A program made the position numbers and the translations under genes. The notes beneath the pieces are model-generated. The model saw only the letters and a program-made list of their open reading frames with translations, had not been told where the DNA came from and did no database searches. 64,000 bases of DNA from Euglena gracilis (Eukaryota; Euglenida; Euglenophyceae; Euglenales), in NCBI GenBank assembly GCA_039621445.1, contig CP154954.1, forward strand, positions 38,773,816 through 38,837,815, given 5' to 3'. Shown piece after piece: positions 10,550 to 19,998 of this stretch; positions within the stretch are counted from its first letter, which is position 1; every line of letters starts with the position of its first letter.

Positions 10550-11203
10550 GGGTAAATATGGAAGCCTATAAATTTTTCGTCACTTTGCGAAAGCAAGGGA
10601 GCAAGCACGCGTCATTTCTGGCAACTCATGGCCACCCCCCCCCCCCGCATGGTGAGGGGCACAGCCACCCCCCCCCCATGCACCAACCTCACCCCATTGA
10701 AAGACAAAATGAACACACCGGTGCATAGAGGCACCATGGGCACAATGGCACCATGGTGCCATTCACATCCGTCTCCTTCAGTCCAAAGCGATGGTGGTGT
10801 GGCCACGCGCTTAATTTCTCATTTTATTTTTTAATTTTCTCAATTTCTTTTACGTTTGAAGACTTCAGACGCGCCCGGCATCAAACTTCATTTCATAATT
10901 TCCTGTGTTAATGAAGCCCTCAATGTTTTTCACAACGTGTTTCCAATTAAAAGAAAAACTTTTTTTTAAAAAAATAGGGATGGACCAGGGGCTGCTGGGC
11001 CCCAACCCAGAAAACCCCACAGCTGCAGGGCTTGGGTTCTTCCCAGGTCAAAAGAACCCAAACTGTAGAGTGGTGTGCAACACAGGCTGGGGGGATGAAT
11101 GAGCTTGGGGTGGAGATAACCGGGGGGGGGGGGTGGGGGGCCTGGGCAACGGTGATTCACAGCCAACCCATTAGTTGGATTCCATTGAACAAAGCAAATA
11201 AGC

Positions 11204-11317
11204 GCGTGGGTGGCAGCGGGCGCAGAGGGTGGGGTCGGCCACCGCGTGCAGCGCCTGGAGGCGCTTCGCGGTGGCCTCCTCCGCCGTCTCCACGATCCAC
11301 CAATACTCGCCGGCAGG
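11204..11317 (-). CDS. Candidate exon with an acidic/basic helix
   Basis: The minus-strand acceptor CACCAATACTCAG precedes PAGEYWWIVETAEEAT, then AKRLQALHAVADPTLCARCH. Charged residues alternate as in a real protein, while the other two frames read as strings of Arg/Pro or Ser. The 3' limit is unsure: a GT donor (GCG|GTGGCC) would cut after LHA, and a GC donor (CGC|GCTTAT) would give 38 codons. A short TAKRLQ motif is shared with the exon at 13537-13611. Confidence 0.45.
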
Positions 11318-11545
11318 CTGAGTATTGGTGGAAGGCTGCGATGAAGAGTTTCTTTTTTTTTTTAACTCAAAGAGGGTCTCAAACAGGGACAGCAACAGAG
11401 GTGTCCCCTGAAGCTTTTATGGATTCGGAAGGCACCCAAGGTGGAAAAACTCCACCATATGAAACCCCTCACGCTCACCATTGTTCATCGTCTTCGACCC
11501 TTTCTTCAAACCCCCAAAGTTGTGTCAAATCAAACAACACCCGGC

Positions 11546-11629
11546 CTGCTCGAGGAGCTGGCGGATGCCGCGGTAGGGGGCGATGACGGGGTTGAAGAGC
11601 CGCTCAATCCAGGTGGGGGCAGGGTGCAG
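11546..11629 (-). CDS. Candidate 84-nt exon
   Basis: The minus-strand frame reads LHPAPTWIERLFNP, then VIAPYRGIRQLLEQ. With acceptor CACCGCCAG and a GC donor CAG|GCCGGG it has 28 codons in phase 0. An upstream acceptor after a C-run would extend it in the same frame (LRSNGAWGHRQ). A GT donor five bases further gives phase 2. The coding frame is clear; the limits are tentative. Confidence 0.45.
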
Positions 11630-11855
11630 CTGGCGGTGCCCCCAGGCCCCATTGGAGCGGAGGGGGTTGGGGTTCAGACTGGGGGGGGGCACAAAGCACC
11701 AGGCTGAAAATGTTGCCCCTCCCCCAGAATCGGCCGAAAGAGTTACTTTGGGCACTTTTGGGGCAAAACTTGTCAAAAAAAAGTCCAAAATTGCCTAAAG
11801 AAACCCACAGAAGTGGAAAATTTTGACTTTTGGGTTCTTGGTCAGGACCCCCCAC

Positions 11856-12230
11856 CAGGGTTTGGTATAAGGACAGGTGGGGATGGGGTGGTCTGGATCC
11901 CCCCCTGCGGGCCAGGAGGGGATGGGGGGGGACACCCCCCCACCTTAACAGTGGCGCGGTCTGGGTCACCGAAAAACTTTGACCCCCCCAAAACGACCAA
12001 AAGTGCCATTTTGGGCACTTTTTGGGCAAAGTGTTGCCAAAAAATGCAAAAAATTTTCGGCGCGAAGTGCCATAGGAAAAAATTGACCTTTTTGGGGGGG
12101 TCCCGGGTTCCCCCCCAGCGTTGGTCCGGACCCCCCTGGCACGTGGGGGGGGGGGTGGTCCAGACCCCCGTGCGGGCCGGGGGGACACCCCCCACCTAAA
12201 CCATGTACGCCCTCCTTATATCAAACCCTG
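11856..12230 (+). mobile_element. Family E element (375 bp)
   Basis: The termini are CAGGGTTTGGTATAAGGACA and CCTCCTTATATCAAACCCTG. The flanking octamers (C-rich) match at 7 of 8. The hairpin core has decayed to CGGCGCGAAGTGCC. Confidence 0.78.
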
Positions 12231-12290
12231 CCCCCCCCCTACCACACCACCTCAACAAAAACCGAAGGGCGTCCCATTTCTCCTGGGTAC

Positions 12291-12586
12291 CATGCTTGTG
12301 CTTACCGACCGGGGGGGGGTGGGTGCTATAGGGTGCTTGCCCCTAGCAGGCACACCGGGGGGATAGGGGTCCGGGCCGGACCCAGAAAATTTTCATTGAA
12401 AATGGCCTTTTTTGGGCCCCCGGCGCCTTTGGCGCCAGGGTCGGAGGGGGGTGCCTGCTAGGGGCAGGCACCCCCCAAAACCCTACCCCCCCCCCGAGGG
12501 AGGGGTCGGATTGGGTGCTATGGGGTGCCTGCCCCTAGCACCCACCCCACCCCCCGTGGGGTAGGCACCCGACTAAGCACAAGCCT
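12291..12586 (+). mobile_element. Family B element (296 bp)
   Basis: The termini are CATGCTTGTGCTTACCGACC and CCGACTAAGCACAAGCCTG. The flanks CTGGGTAC and CTGGGGAC match at 7 of 8. The inverted GGTGCCTGCCCCTAGCAGGC motifs and a GGCGCCTTTGGCGCC hairpin are present. It is non-coding. Confidence 0.82.
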
Positions 12587-12866
12587 GCTGGGGACCCTGG
12601 ATGAGGTAAAAATCCCATTGAAAAGGTTTCAAACCCCCTTTTCATAATTTTATACGCTTTTGAGAAAAAATCAGGGGTTTGGGGCTCAAATTCTATCAAA
12701 GAAAAAACTCCTCCAAACCCCATTTTTTGTTTCAATTTGGACCATTTTATTTGTTCTCGCACCAGAAAAATTTTACTCTTCCTCCCCCCTGAGTTTCATT
12801 TCCTCGAAGATTCTAGAGATGGGTCACAAAGTCTGTTGCCCATAAATAGCCACCATCCGCTCGGAT

Positions 12867-13325
12867 CATACATCTCTTTAAGGACCCCGGGGGGGGGGGT
12901 ACTGGGCTAGGGCTAGAAATTTGGGCTGGCTAGAAATTTGGGCTGGCTAGCCCCCCCCCCCGGGGGGGGCTAGGCCCCGGCTGGACCCGAACCGGGGCGA
13001 GCTGGACTGAAATCGGAAAAATGCCCAAAAATGACCTGCAGAACACAGCTTTGAAAAAATGATGCATCTGAAACCCCCCAAAAATGCCCCAAACGCCCCC
13101 CAAACCCCATTTTTGGCCACTTTTGAACACAATTTTTCAAAAAATTTCGGCGCAAAGCGCCGAAAAATTTTGTGCTGGACCCCCCAAAAAAGGGGCTGGC
13201 TAGCTGGGCTAGCAGCACCCCCCCCCCGGGGGGGTGCTGCTGCGGCTGGGCTGGGCCCAAATCGGGGGTGGCTGCAGCCGCCCCCCCGGGGGGGGGGGGG
13301 TCGCAAAACCTTAGAGAGATGTATG
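12867..13325 (+). mobile_element. Family W element, complete (459 bp)
   Basis: The termini are CATACATCTCTTTAAGGACC and, inverted, CATACATCTCTCTAAGG. A perfect 8-bp repeat GCTCGGAT flanks it (12859-12866 and 13326-13333). The interior has C/G-run foldbacks, a CGGCGCAAAGCGCCG hairpin and CTAGCTGGCTAG-type short repeats. It is clearly related in layout to family A. Confidence 0.82.
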
Positions 13326-13536
13326 GCTCGGATCATCAGCTCAGGGCTCAAAGGCATCATTGTCCACTGACCCTGTCCCTTGCACATCACCCTGGCCACT
13401 CAGGCCAACTGAACAACTGCTTTTTGAGCATATTTTCTCCACTTTCCAGAATTCTGAAATCCCCTTCGGCCATTTCCGGAGGACCTGGGGGGGGCAAAAC
13501 CAAAAAAAACACCCCAATGGGGTCTGTGTGCCGGAC

Positions 13537-13611
13537 CCGCTCCTGCTGCGCGGCGTCGTCGTCCGCTTGCTGGAGGCGCTTGGCGGTGACGACGTTGGCG
13601 GCACGCGGGGT
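13537..13611 (-). CDS. Candidate 75-nt phase-0 exon
   Basis: The minus strand has a strong acceptor (CCCTTTTGTCCTTCCACAG) and a donor CGG|GTCCGG. The 25 codons read TPRAANVVTAKRLQQ, then ADDDAAQQER, a charged helical stretch. The TAKRLQ motif recurs in the exon at 11204-11317. GC content and codon use contrast with the AT-rich element sequence on both sides. Function unknown. Confidence 0.5.
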
Positions 13612-13664
13612 CTGTGGAAGGACAAAAGGGAACAAAGCATAAACGTGGCATAGACGCCACATTT

Positions 13665-13815
13665 ATGGGGGGGAGGTAGCGTGGGTGGGTCCGGCCGAGC
13701 CCCCCCGGGGGGATATGTTTTTCGGTGCCAATTTTTTTTGAAAAGGTGCTATTTTTTGAGCATTTTTTCGCGATTTTGGGGGGATAACTGAGTGGTTCCC
13801 CCAGAGTCCCCCTGG
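13665..13815 (-). mobile_element. Family C fragment in reverse orientation
   Basis: The body of family C is recognisable inverted (GGTGGGTCCGGCCGAGCC, then ATATGTTTTTCGGTGCC and GAAAAGGTGCTATTTTTTGA). Neither terminus is intact. Confidence 0.55.
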
Positions 13816-13929
13816 GGGCCTTGCATAAACCCACCCAAATGACTTGGCGGGGCTTCCTCCTGGCAGTGGCCGAATAACTTGGCGGGGGGGGGGAGGGGCA
13901 AATAAAATGGTTCCAATGACTTAGCACCC

Positions 13930-14010
13930 CCTTTTTAAGGCAAAGTTCCTTCACGATGCTGAAAAAGGTGCCCGAATAACCTGGCAAGGGGGCAGGGCCA
14001 AAAGTTGTTT
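13930..14010. repeat. ~75-bp dispersed repeat, copy 1
   Basis: The stretch AAGGCAAAGTTCCTTCACGA ... GGGCCAAAAGTTG recurs with substitutions at 37855-37930. It is preceded by two shorter AATAACTTGGCGGGG-type repeats. Confidence 0.6.
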
Positions 14011-14631
14011 CCAAAAACCTGGCACCCCGCCAGATTGTCTGGGGGGGGGTTATGCCGGAAAACAGTTTTGAGCAGTTTTTGGGTTGGGGGCCTCGCTGAA
14101 ACAGCACACCAAGCGAGAAAAGAAATGGGGAACCTGGGACTGCCCCACCCAGCCAGGCACCCCCCCCCCACCAGGGGAGATTTTTTCACTTTACATAAAA
14201 ATGCGCTTTTTAATAAAAAAATGCAAAAAAATGGTCAAAAAAAAGACAAAATTTTTGGTTTTGGGGGGAAATCGAGGGCAAGAAAGAAGCTTTCATGATC
14301 AAAAAAAATTCCAGTGAATCCAAAAGAACACCAGGGGAAAAAACCAGGGCTCTCAGGGCTCATGAACAGACTCCACAACCCCCCAAATTGGCAAATTTAA
14401 ACAAAATTTGTCAAAAAATGGCATTTCTTGATGATGGTTGCATGCTTGTGCTTACCAACCGGGGGGGGGGAGGGGGGTGGCTGGGTGCTATAAGGTGCCT
14501 GCCCCTAGCAGGCACACCCCGGGGGGTGGGGCCCAGGGGGGGACCCAGAAATTTTTCATTGCTTGGGGCAGGCACCCCCCCAAAACCCTCCCCCCCCCCC
14601 TCTGGGGGGGTCAGATCGGGTGCTATGGGGT

Positions 14632-15355
14632 CAGGCTTTTCCTTCAGGACCCCGGGGGGGGGTACTGGCTGCCAATTGGCTAGACACTGGAAAAAGTGGA
14701 CTAGCCAGACCCCCCTCCCCCCGGGGGGGGGGTCCGGGGCATGCTTGTGCTTACCAACCAGGGGGGGGGGGGGGGTGCTATAGGGTGCCTGCCCCTAGCA
14801 GGCACACCCCCCCCCGGGGGGGGATAGGGGTCCGGGCCGGACCCAGAAAATTTTCATTGAAAATGGCCTTTTCCGGGCCCCTGGCGCCAGGGTCGGAGGG
14901 GGGTGCCTGCTAGGGGCAGGCACCCCCCAAAACCCTACCCCCCCCCCCCCCCAGGGAGGGGGCGTGCCGGGTGCTATGGGGTGCCTGGCCCTAGCCCCCT
15001 TCCCCCCCCCCCCCGTGGGGTAGGCACCCGACTAAGCGCAAGCCTGGTCCGGGGGTCCCCCGGACTGAAAAAAAATTTTCCTCCGGCGCAGCGTCGGAGG
15101 AAAAATGAGTTTTTTAACAGGTTTTGGGCTGATTTTGTTCCAAAAATTCCCAATAATGGCCAAAAACGGGCATTTTTGGCCATTTGGGGGGGTCCCAAAA
15201 AAATTTTGGCGCTTCGCGCCGGTCACTGGAAAAAATTTTCACTAGCTAGCCCTGCTAGCAGACCCCCCCCCCCGGGGCCCACTAGCCAAATTTGGACCAG
15301 CTGCAATCCAGCCCCCTCCCCCGGGGGGTACTGCAATCCCTTAAGCAAAAGCCTG
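14632..15355 (+). mobile_element. Family A element, middle of the nest
   Basis: The termini are CAGGCTTTTCCTTCAGGACC and CCCTTAAGCAAAAGCCTG. It duplicated TATGGGGT of the outer family B element (14624-14631 and 15356-15363). It is itself interrupted by a family B element at 14740-15046. Without the insert it is about 409 bp, close to the 407 bp of the copy at 6273-6679. Confidence 0.88.
14740..15046 (+). mobile_element. Family B element, innermost of the nest (307 bp)
   Basis: The termini are CATGCTTGTGCTTACCAACC and CCGACTAAGCGCAAGCCTG. The target duplication GTCCGGGG (14732-14739 and 15047-15054) lies within the family A element. It is the youngest of the three. Confidence 0.88.
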
Positions 15356-15907
15356 TATGGGGTGCCTGCCCCTAGCACGCACCCCCCCCCCCCCGTGGGG
15401 TAGGCACCTGACTGAGCACAAGCCTGGATGGTTGACGCCAGATATCAGTTTTTGTGTGTGTGTGGCCGAAAAAGTCGTCCCCAATGTCCTTCATTTTTCT
15501 TTCTGGAGGAAAAAGCCAAAATTTGGTTGGTTGGCCTGAGAGGGAGATTTATAAATGGGGGGGGGGGTAAAAGTGGGAGTGGGAGTGGGAGTTAAAAGCA
15601 GTGGACCATTTTCCGCCATGCGCAAAACCTCCAATCAACAACCATTTTGGCAGTTTTCAGCAAAAAATTGTCGAACATCGTCAAAAGCTTTTGAATGATG
15701 GGTTTTTTAGGACCTGGTCCAGACCTGCCGACCCCCTGGGGGGCCAGGAGACCCACCAACCGTTGGGCTAATTTTGGGGACCCAAAATTTTTCGGCGTGC
15801 CAAAAAATGGAGAAAAATGTCTCCTTTCGGGCTTCCCACTCGGACCAACCACCCAAAATCCAGCTAAAATGGGCCGAATGAAAATATCTATATATATAAT
15901 ATCTATG

Positions 15908-16320
15908 TAAACCCCCCAAATATAACCCCCCCCCCAAATACAAACCCCCCCCAAATATAAAACCCCCCCTGAGGACCTTGAAATCCCGCCCAAATATAAA
16001 ACCCCCCCTCCGGCGCGAAGCGCCGGAAGGAAATTTTTTCGACAATTCTCTCCAGAAATTGTGATTTTTTGGCAGATTTGGGAACACTTTTTACCAAAAA
16101 CATGTCAAAATTGCTCCTTCGCCCGAAAAATGAAGTTTTTGGACCCCCAAGGGTGGGCGTATTTGTGATTTTGGACCAAAAAAATGACTACCGGAGCCCG
16201 CCGGGAAGTTGATTTTTCCGACCAAATATAAACCCCCCCAAATATAAAACCCCCCCTCGGGGTCTTGAAAGTTCCGCCCAAATATAAAACCGGGGGGTTT
16301 TATATTTGGGGGGGGGGGTT
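15908..16320. mobile_element. Family D element with AAATATAAAACCCCCC motifs
   Basis: It begins AAACCCCCCAAATATAACCC and ends with the same motif inverted. It contains repeated CCAAATATAAAACCCCC units, a CCGGCGCGAAGCGCCGG hairpin at 16010-16026 and a terminal palindrome at 16277-16310 (15-nt arms, GGGG loop). A ~40-bp host segment (ACCCAAAATCCAGCTAAAAT ...) lies on both sides, at 15849 and 16353. Non-coding. Confidence 0.65.
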
Positions 16321-16695
16321 ATAAAACTCGGACCACCCACCCATACCACCACACCACCCAAAATCCAGCTAAAATGGGCCGAATGAAAATATTTTCCAGA
16401 TAAAAAAAAACCAGCGCAAAGCACCAGAAAATTTTTTGAGGGACTTCACAAAATGAAATTGTATTTTCAGGCAACTTTTTTTTTTCACCAAAAGACGATA
16501 AAAACAGAAATTTGCCAGCGCAAAGTGCCGGGAAAAATTTTTGGGTCCCTGGACCACCCTTCGGCCCTCGGCAGTGATCTTGACGATAAGGAAACCAGGG
16601 GGAAAACAGAAACCAGGGGGTTCAGACTGCTTTGAATTTTCAACCAAATGCACAAAACAGATTGCAAAAGCAAAAGCGCAACACAAGAGGCAAAC

Positions 16696-16971
16696 CTGGC
16701 GGGCGAGGAGGAGGACAACGGCGGCAGCAATGGTGGCCACGGCCCGCGCTGCCCAGCTGCGGAGGGTGGGGCGCGGAGGCTGTGGGGCTGGTCGGCGGTG
16801 CTGGAGGCGTTCCGCTGGAGCTGTGGGGGCGGTGACGGTGAGCTGCGGGCTGGGGTGGACGCTGTCGGCGGTGATGTTGGCGATGATGGCGGCGTAGGGG
16901 GTGGCGTTGGTGGGCTGGAAACGGACGGGGATAAAGCTGCTTGGAATCAGAGGTTTGAGGACCCGGAGGGT
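16696..16971 (-). CDS. Candidate 276-nt exon; beta-strand-like then hydrophobic
   Basis: The minus-strand acceptor ATGATATGGTCCAG and donor CGCCAG|GTTTGC bound 92 codons in phase 0. It starts TLRVLKPLIPSSFIPVRF, continues QPTNATPYAAIIANITADSV and ends with a hydrophobic RSWAARAVATIAAAVVLLLA. The pattern FIPVRFQPTNATPYAA resembles the repeating strand motif of ASH/MSP-type beta-sandwich domains (V-x-F-x-P ... Y-x-A), but this is a weak match by eye. It is the longest confident exon of the minus-strand gene. Upstream sequence reaches the 18-20 kb Pro-rich block. Confidence 0.5.
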
Positions 16972-17253
16972 CTGGACCATATCATTGCTTGTCGACCCGA
17001 GGGGGGGGGTCATTCTCCACTTTCAAAAAACTAGTCAGTCACTTTCAAAAAACTAGTCAGTCACTTCTTAAAAACCAGTCACCCTTCCTACCCCCCGCAC
17101 GGGGAGGGGGGTCGGTTGCTTTGGCCACTCACCTGAAAAGGCCCCTCCAGCCACTGGGCCAAAAAAAATGGCCAAAAAAACAAAGGATTTTTGGTCAAAA
17201 ATCCAAAAAAAAATTGTGAATGTATATGGGGGCCGTGTACCCCCTCATCCCCC

Positions 17254-17448
17254 CAGGGGTTTCTTTTTAAGACCGAGGGGGGAGGGGGACACTTTTCCCC
17301 TGAAAAGGCCAAAAAAATCACGAAAAATGCATGTTCAAAAAAAAAGCACATCCCTCCCCCCTCTGGGCGCCCCCCCCGGGGGGGGCTCAGCCGGACCCAC
17401 CCACCCTTCTCCACCCCCTGAAGGTCCAAAACTAAAAAAAAACCCCTG
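17254..17448 (+). mobile_element. Family C element, shortened copy
   Basis: The termini are CAGGGGTTTCTTTTTAAGACC and ACTAAAAAAAAACCCCTG. The central hairpin has been lost. The flanks are C-rich and agree only partly. Confidence 0.68.
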
Positions 17449-17490
17449 GTCCCCCCCCCGCGTCCTGAACCGCCCCACTACTGTACTGTC

Positions 17491-17792
17491 CATGCTTGTG
17501 CTTACCAACCGGGGGGGGGGGAGGGGGTGGGTGGGTGCTATAGGGTGCCTGCCCCTAGCAGGCACACCCCCCCGGGGGGGGGGGGATGGGGTCCGGGCCG
17601 GACCCAGAAAATTTTCATTGAAAATGGCCTTTTCCGGGCCCCCGGCGCCGGGGTCGGAGGGGGGTGCCTGCTAGGGGCAGGCACCCCCCAAAACCCTACC
17701 CCCCCCCCGGGGGGGTCGGATCGGGTGCTATGGGGTGCCTGCCCCTAGCACCCCCCCCCCGTGGGGTAGGCACCCGACTAAGCACAAGCCTG
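17491..17792 (+). mobile_element. Family B element, complete (302 bp)
   Basis: The termini are CATGCTTGTGCTTACCAACC and CCGACTAAGCACAAGCCTG. It has a perfect 8-bp target duplication GTACTGTC (17483-17490 and 17793-17800). The inverted GGTGCCTGCCCCTAGCAGGC repeats and a GGCGCCGGGGTC core are intact. Confidence 0.9.
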
Positions 17793-18049
17793 GTACTGTC
17801 ATTTCACTTTTGCTCAATAAAAAAAACCCTTACATTCGACAATGGAAAAATATCCATGCCAGTCGAAGTTTCAAAGGGCAACTGTGCAGCCAAATGCAAA
17901 ATTTTCCGAACGGAGGCAAATACTTTGGGGATAAAATGCAAACATTTTTGAGATAAAATGCAAACAAATTGGTGGGGGAAGTGCAAAAATACATGGTCTG
18001 AAATGCGAAAAATTCAGTTGTTGTCTTCCAAAAAAACAAAAACTGACAC

Positions 18050-19965
18050 CGCTTAAAGCAGCCTCAGGAGGGGGCAGTGGAAGTGGAAAAGTAGCGGGGG
18101 GTGCGGAAGGCCATTCGAGGCTCACTGAGGGGCTCTGGCAGGGGCTCATCGAAAGGCTCTGGCTCGGGCTCGTCGAGGGGCTCTGGCTCGGGCTTGTCGA
18201 GGGGCTCTGGCTCGGGCTCGTCGAGGGGCTCTGGCTCGGGCTTGTCGAGGGGCTCTGGCTCGGGCTCGTCGAGGGGCTCTCGCTCGGGCTCGTCGAGGGG
18301 CTCTGGCTCGGGCTCGAGGGGCTCTGGCTCGGGCTCGTCGAGGAGCTCTGGCTCGGGCTCGTCGAGGGGTTCTGGCTCGGGTTCATTGAGGGGCTCTGGT
18401 TCAGGCTCATCAAGGGGCTCTGGTTCGGGCTCATCAAGGGGCTCTGGCTCAGCTTCGGCCTCATCGAGGGACGGTGGCTCAGCCTCATCAAGGGGCTGTG
18501 GCTTGGCCTCGTCGAGGGCCTGGGGCTCCGGCTCAGCAAGAGACTCTAACTCCTGCTCCTGGAGGGACTCTGGCTCAGGCTGGGTCTCATCGAGGCGTTC
18601 AGGTTCGGCCTCGTCGAGGGGCTCTGGCTTGGCCTCAGCAAGGGGCTGGGCCTCCAGCTCAGCAGGAGGCTCTGGCTCCGGCTCATCGAGGTGCTCAGGG
18701 TCCAGGAGGGCTGCAAGGGGCTGCGGGGCCGGGAGGGCCAGCCGGGCTGGGGGGGCCGGGAGGGCCAGGTGGACTGGGGGGGCCGGGAGGGCCGGCCGGG
18801 CTGGGGGGGCCGGGAGGGCCGGCCGGGCTGGGGGGGCCGGGAGGGCTGGCCGGGCTGCGGGGGCCGGGAGGGCCAGGCGGGCTGGGGGGGCCGGGAGGGC
18901 CGGCCGGGCTGGGGGGGCCGGGAGGGCCGGCCGGGCTGGGGGGGCCGGGAGGGCCAGGTGGACTGGGGGGGCTGGGAGGGCCAGGGAGGCTGGGGGGGCC
19001 GGGAGGGCCAGGCGGGCTGGGGGGGCCGGGAGGGCCGGCCAGGCTGGGGGGGCCGGGAGGGCCAGGCGGGCTGGGGGGGCCGGGAGGGCCGGCCAGGCTG
19101 GGGGGGCCGGGAGGGCCAGGCGGGCTGGGGGGGCCGGGAGGGCCAGGCGGGCTGAGGGGGCCGGGAGGGCCGGCCAGGCTGAGGGGGCCGGCCAGGCTGA
19201 GGGGGCTGGGGGGGCCAGGGAGGCTGCGGGGGCCGGGAGGGCCGGCCGGGCTGGGGGGGCCGGGAGGGAGGGCCGGCCGGGCTGGGGGGGCCGGGAGGGC
19301 CGGCCAGGCTGAGGGGGCCGGCCAGGCTGAGGGGGCTGGGGGGGCCAGGGAGGCTGCGGGGGCCGGGAGGGCCGGCCGGGCTGGGGGGGCCGGGAGGGCC
19401 AGGCGGGCTGAGGGGGCCGGGAGGGCCGGCCGGGCTGGGGGGGCCGGGAGGGCCAGGCGGGCTGAGGGGGCCGGCCAGGCTGAGGGGGCCGGGCAGGCTG
19501 AGGGGGCTGGGGGGGCCAGGGAGGCTGCGGGGGCCGGGAGGGCCGGCCGGGCTGGGGGGGCCGGGAGGGCCGGCCAGGCTGAGGGGGCCGGGAGGGCCGG
19601 CCAGGCTGAGGGGGCCGGCCAGGCTGAGGGGGCTGGGGGGGCCAGGGAGGCTGCGGGGGCCGGGAGGGCCGGCCGGGCCGGGGGGGCCGGGAGGGCCGGC
19701 CGGGCGGAGGGGGCCGGGAGGGCCGGCGGGCTGGGGGGGCGGGGAGGGCCGGCCGGGCTGAGGGGGCCGGGAGGGCCGGCCGGGCTGAGGGGGCCGGGAG
19801 GGCCGGCCGGGCTGAGGGGGCCGGGAGGGCCGGCCGGGCTGGGGGGGCCGGGAGGGCCAGGCGGGCTGAGGGGGCCGGCCGGGCTGGGGGGGCCGGCAGG
19901 GGGGGCCATGGGGCCGGAAGGGCCGGCAGGGGCCGCTGTGGGGCTGGTGGGGCTGGGAGGGCCAG
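18050..19965 (-). CDS. Possible Pro/Ser/Ala-rich repeat exon (collagen- or HRGP-like)
   Basis: The minus strand of a GC-rich minisatellite block has an acceptor-like TTATCCACGTCCCACAG at 19966 and a donor-like AAGCG|GTGTCAG at 18050. One frame reads [17 protein letters not shown]-type repeats; another reads Arg/Pro-rich. Below 18540 the minus strand reads [15 protein letters not shown] repeats. The frame used from 19997 is interrupted once, by TAG at 18546-18548, and then stays open. Such Ser-Pro repeats are typical of algal hydroxyproline-rich wall proteins. All frames of this stop-poor repeat are largely open, however, so openness proves nothing. It lies upstream of, and on the same strand as, the exon at 16696-16971. 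Confidence 0.28.
18115..18460. repeat. 24-bp minisatellite
   Basis: About a dozen units of GGCTCTGGCTCGGGCTCGTC plus GAGG, some shortened by three bases, so the frame is kept. The plus strand reads Ser/Gly/Arg repeats and the minus strand reads Ser/Pro/Gln/Thr repeats. Confidence 0.9.
18715..19910. repeat. ~27-bp GC-rich minisatellite
   Basis: Units of the type GGGGGGCCGGGAGGGCCGGC plus CGGGCT are repeated tens of times. A higher-order block near 19160-19260 (with CCGGCCAGGCTGAGGGGG) recurs near 19300-19390, 19470-19550 and 19590-19680. Variants differ mostly by whole codons. Confidence 0.92.
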
Positions 19966-19998
19966 CTGTGGGACGTGGATAAGGCTGCTTCATGCAAA

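Larger units (their letters stand above)
14441..15426 (+). mobile_element. Family B element, outermost of a three-level nest
   Basis: The left terminus CATGCTTGTGCTTACC is at 14441 and the right terminus GACTGAGCACAAGCCTG ends at 15426. A perfect 8-bp repeat GATGGTTG flanks it (14433-14440 and 15427-15434). It is interrupted at 14632-15355 by a family A element. Without the insert it is about 254 bp. Confidence 0.88.

Noticed and set aside
18101-19997. 400-500-codon Gly/Arg/Ala or Arg/Pro open frames on both strands
   Set aside because: A stop-poor GC minisatellite leaves several frames open on both strands, so length is no evidence. Only a possible minus-strand exon is kept, at low confidence.
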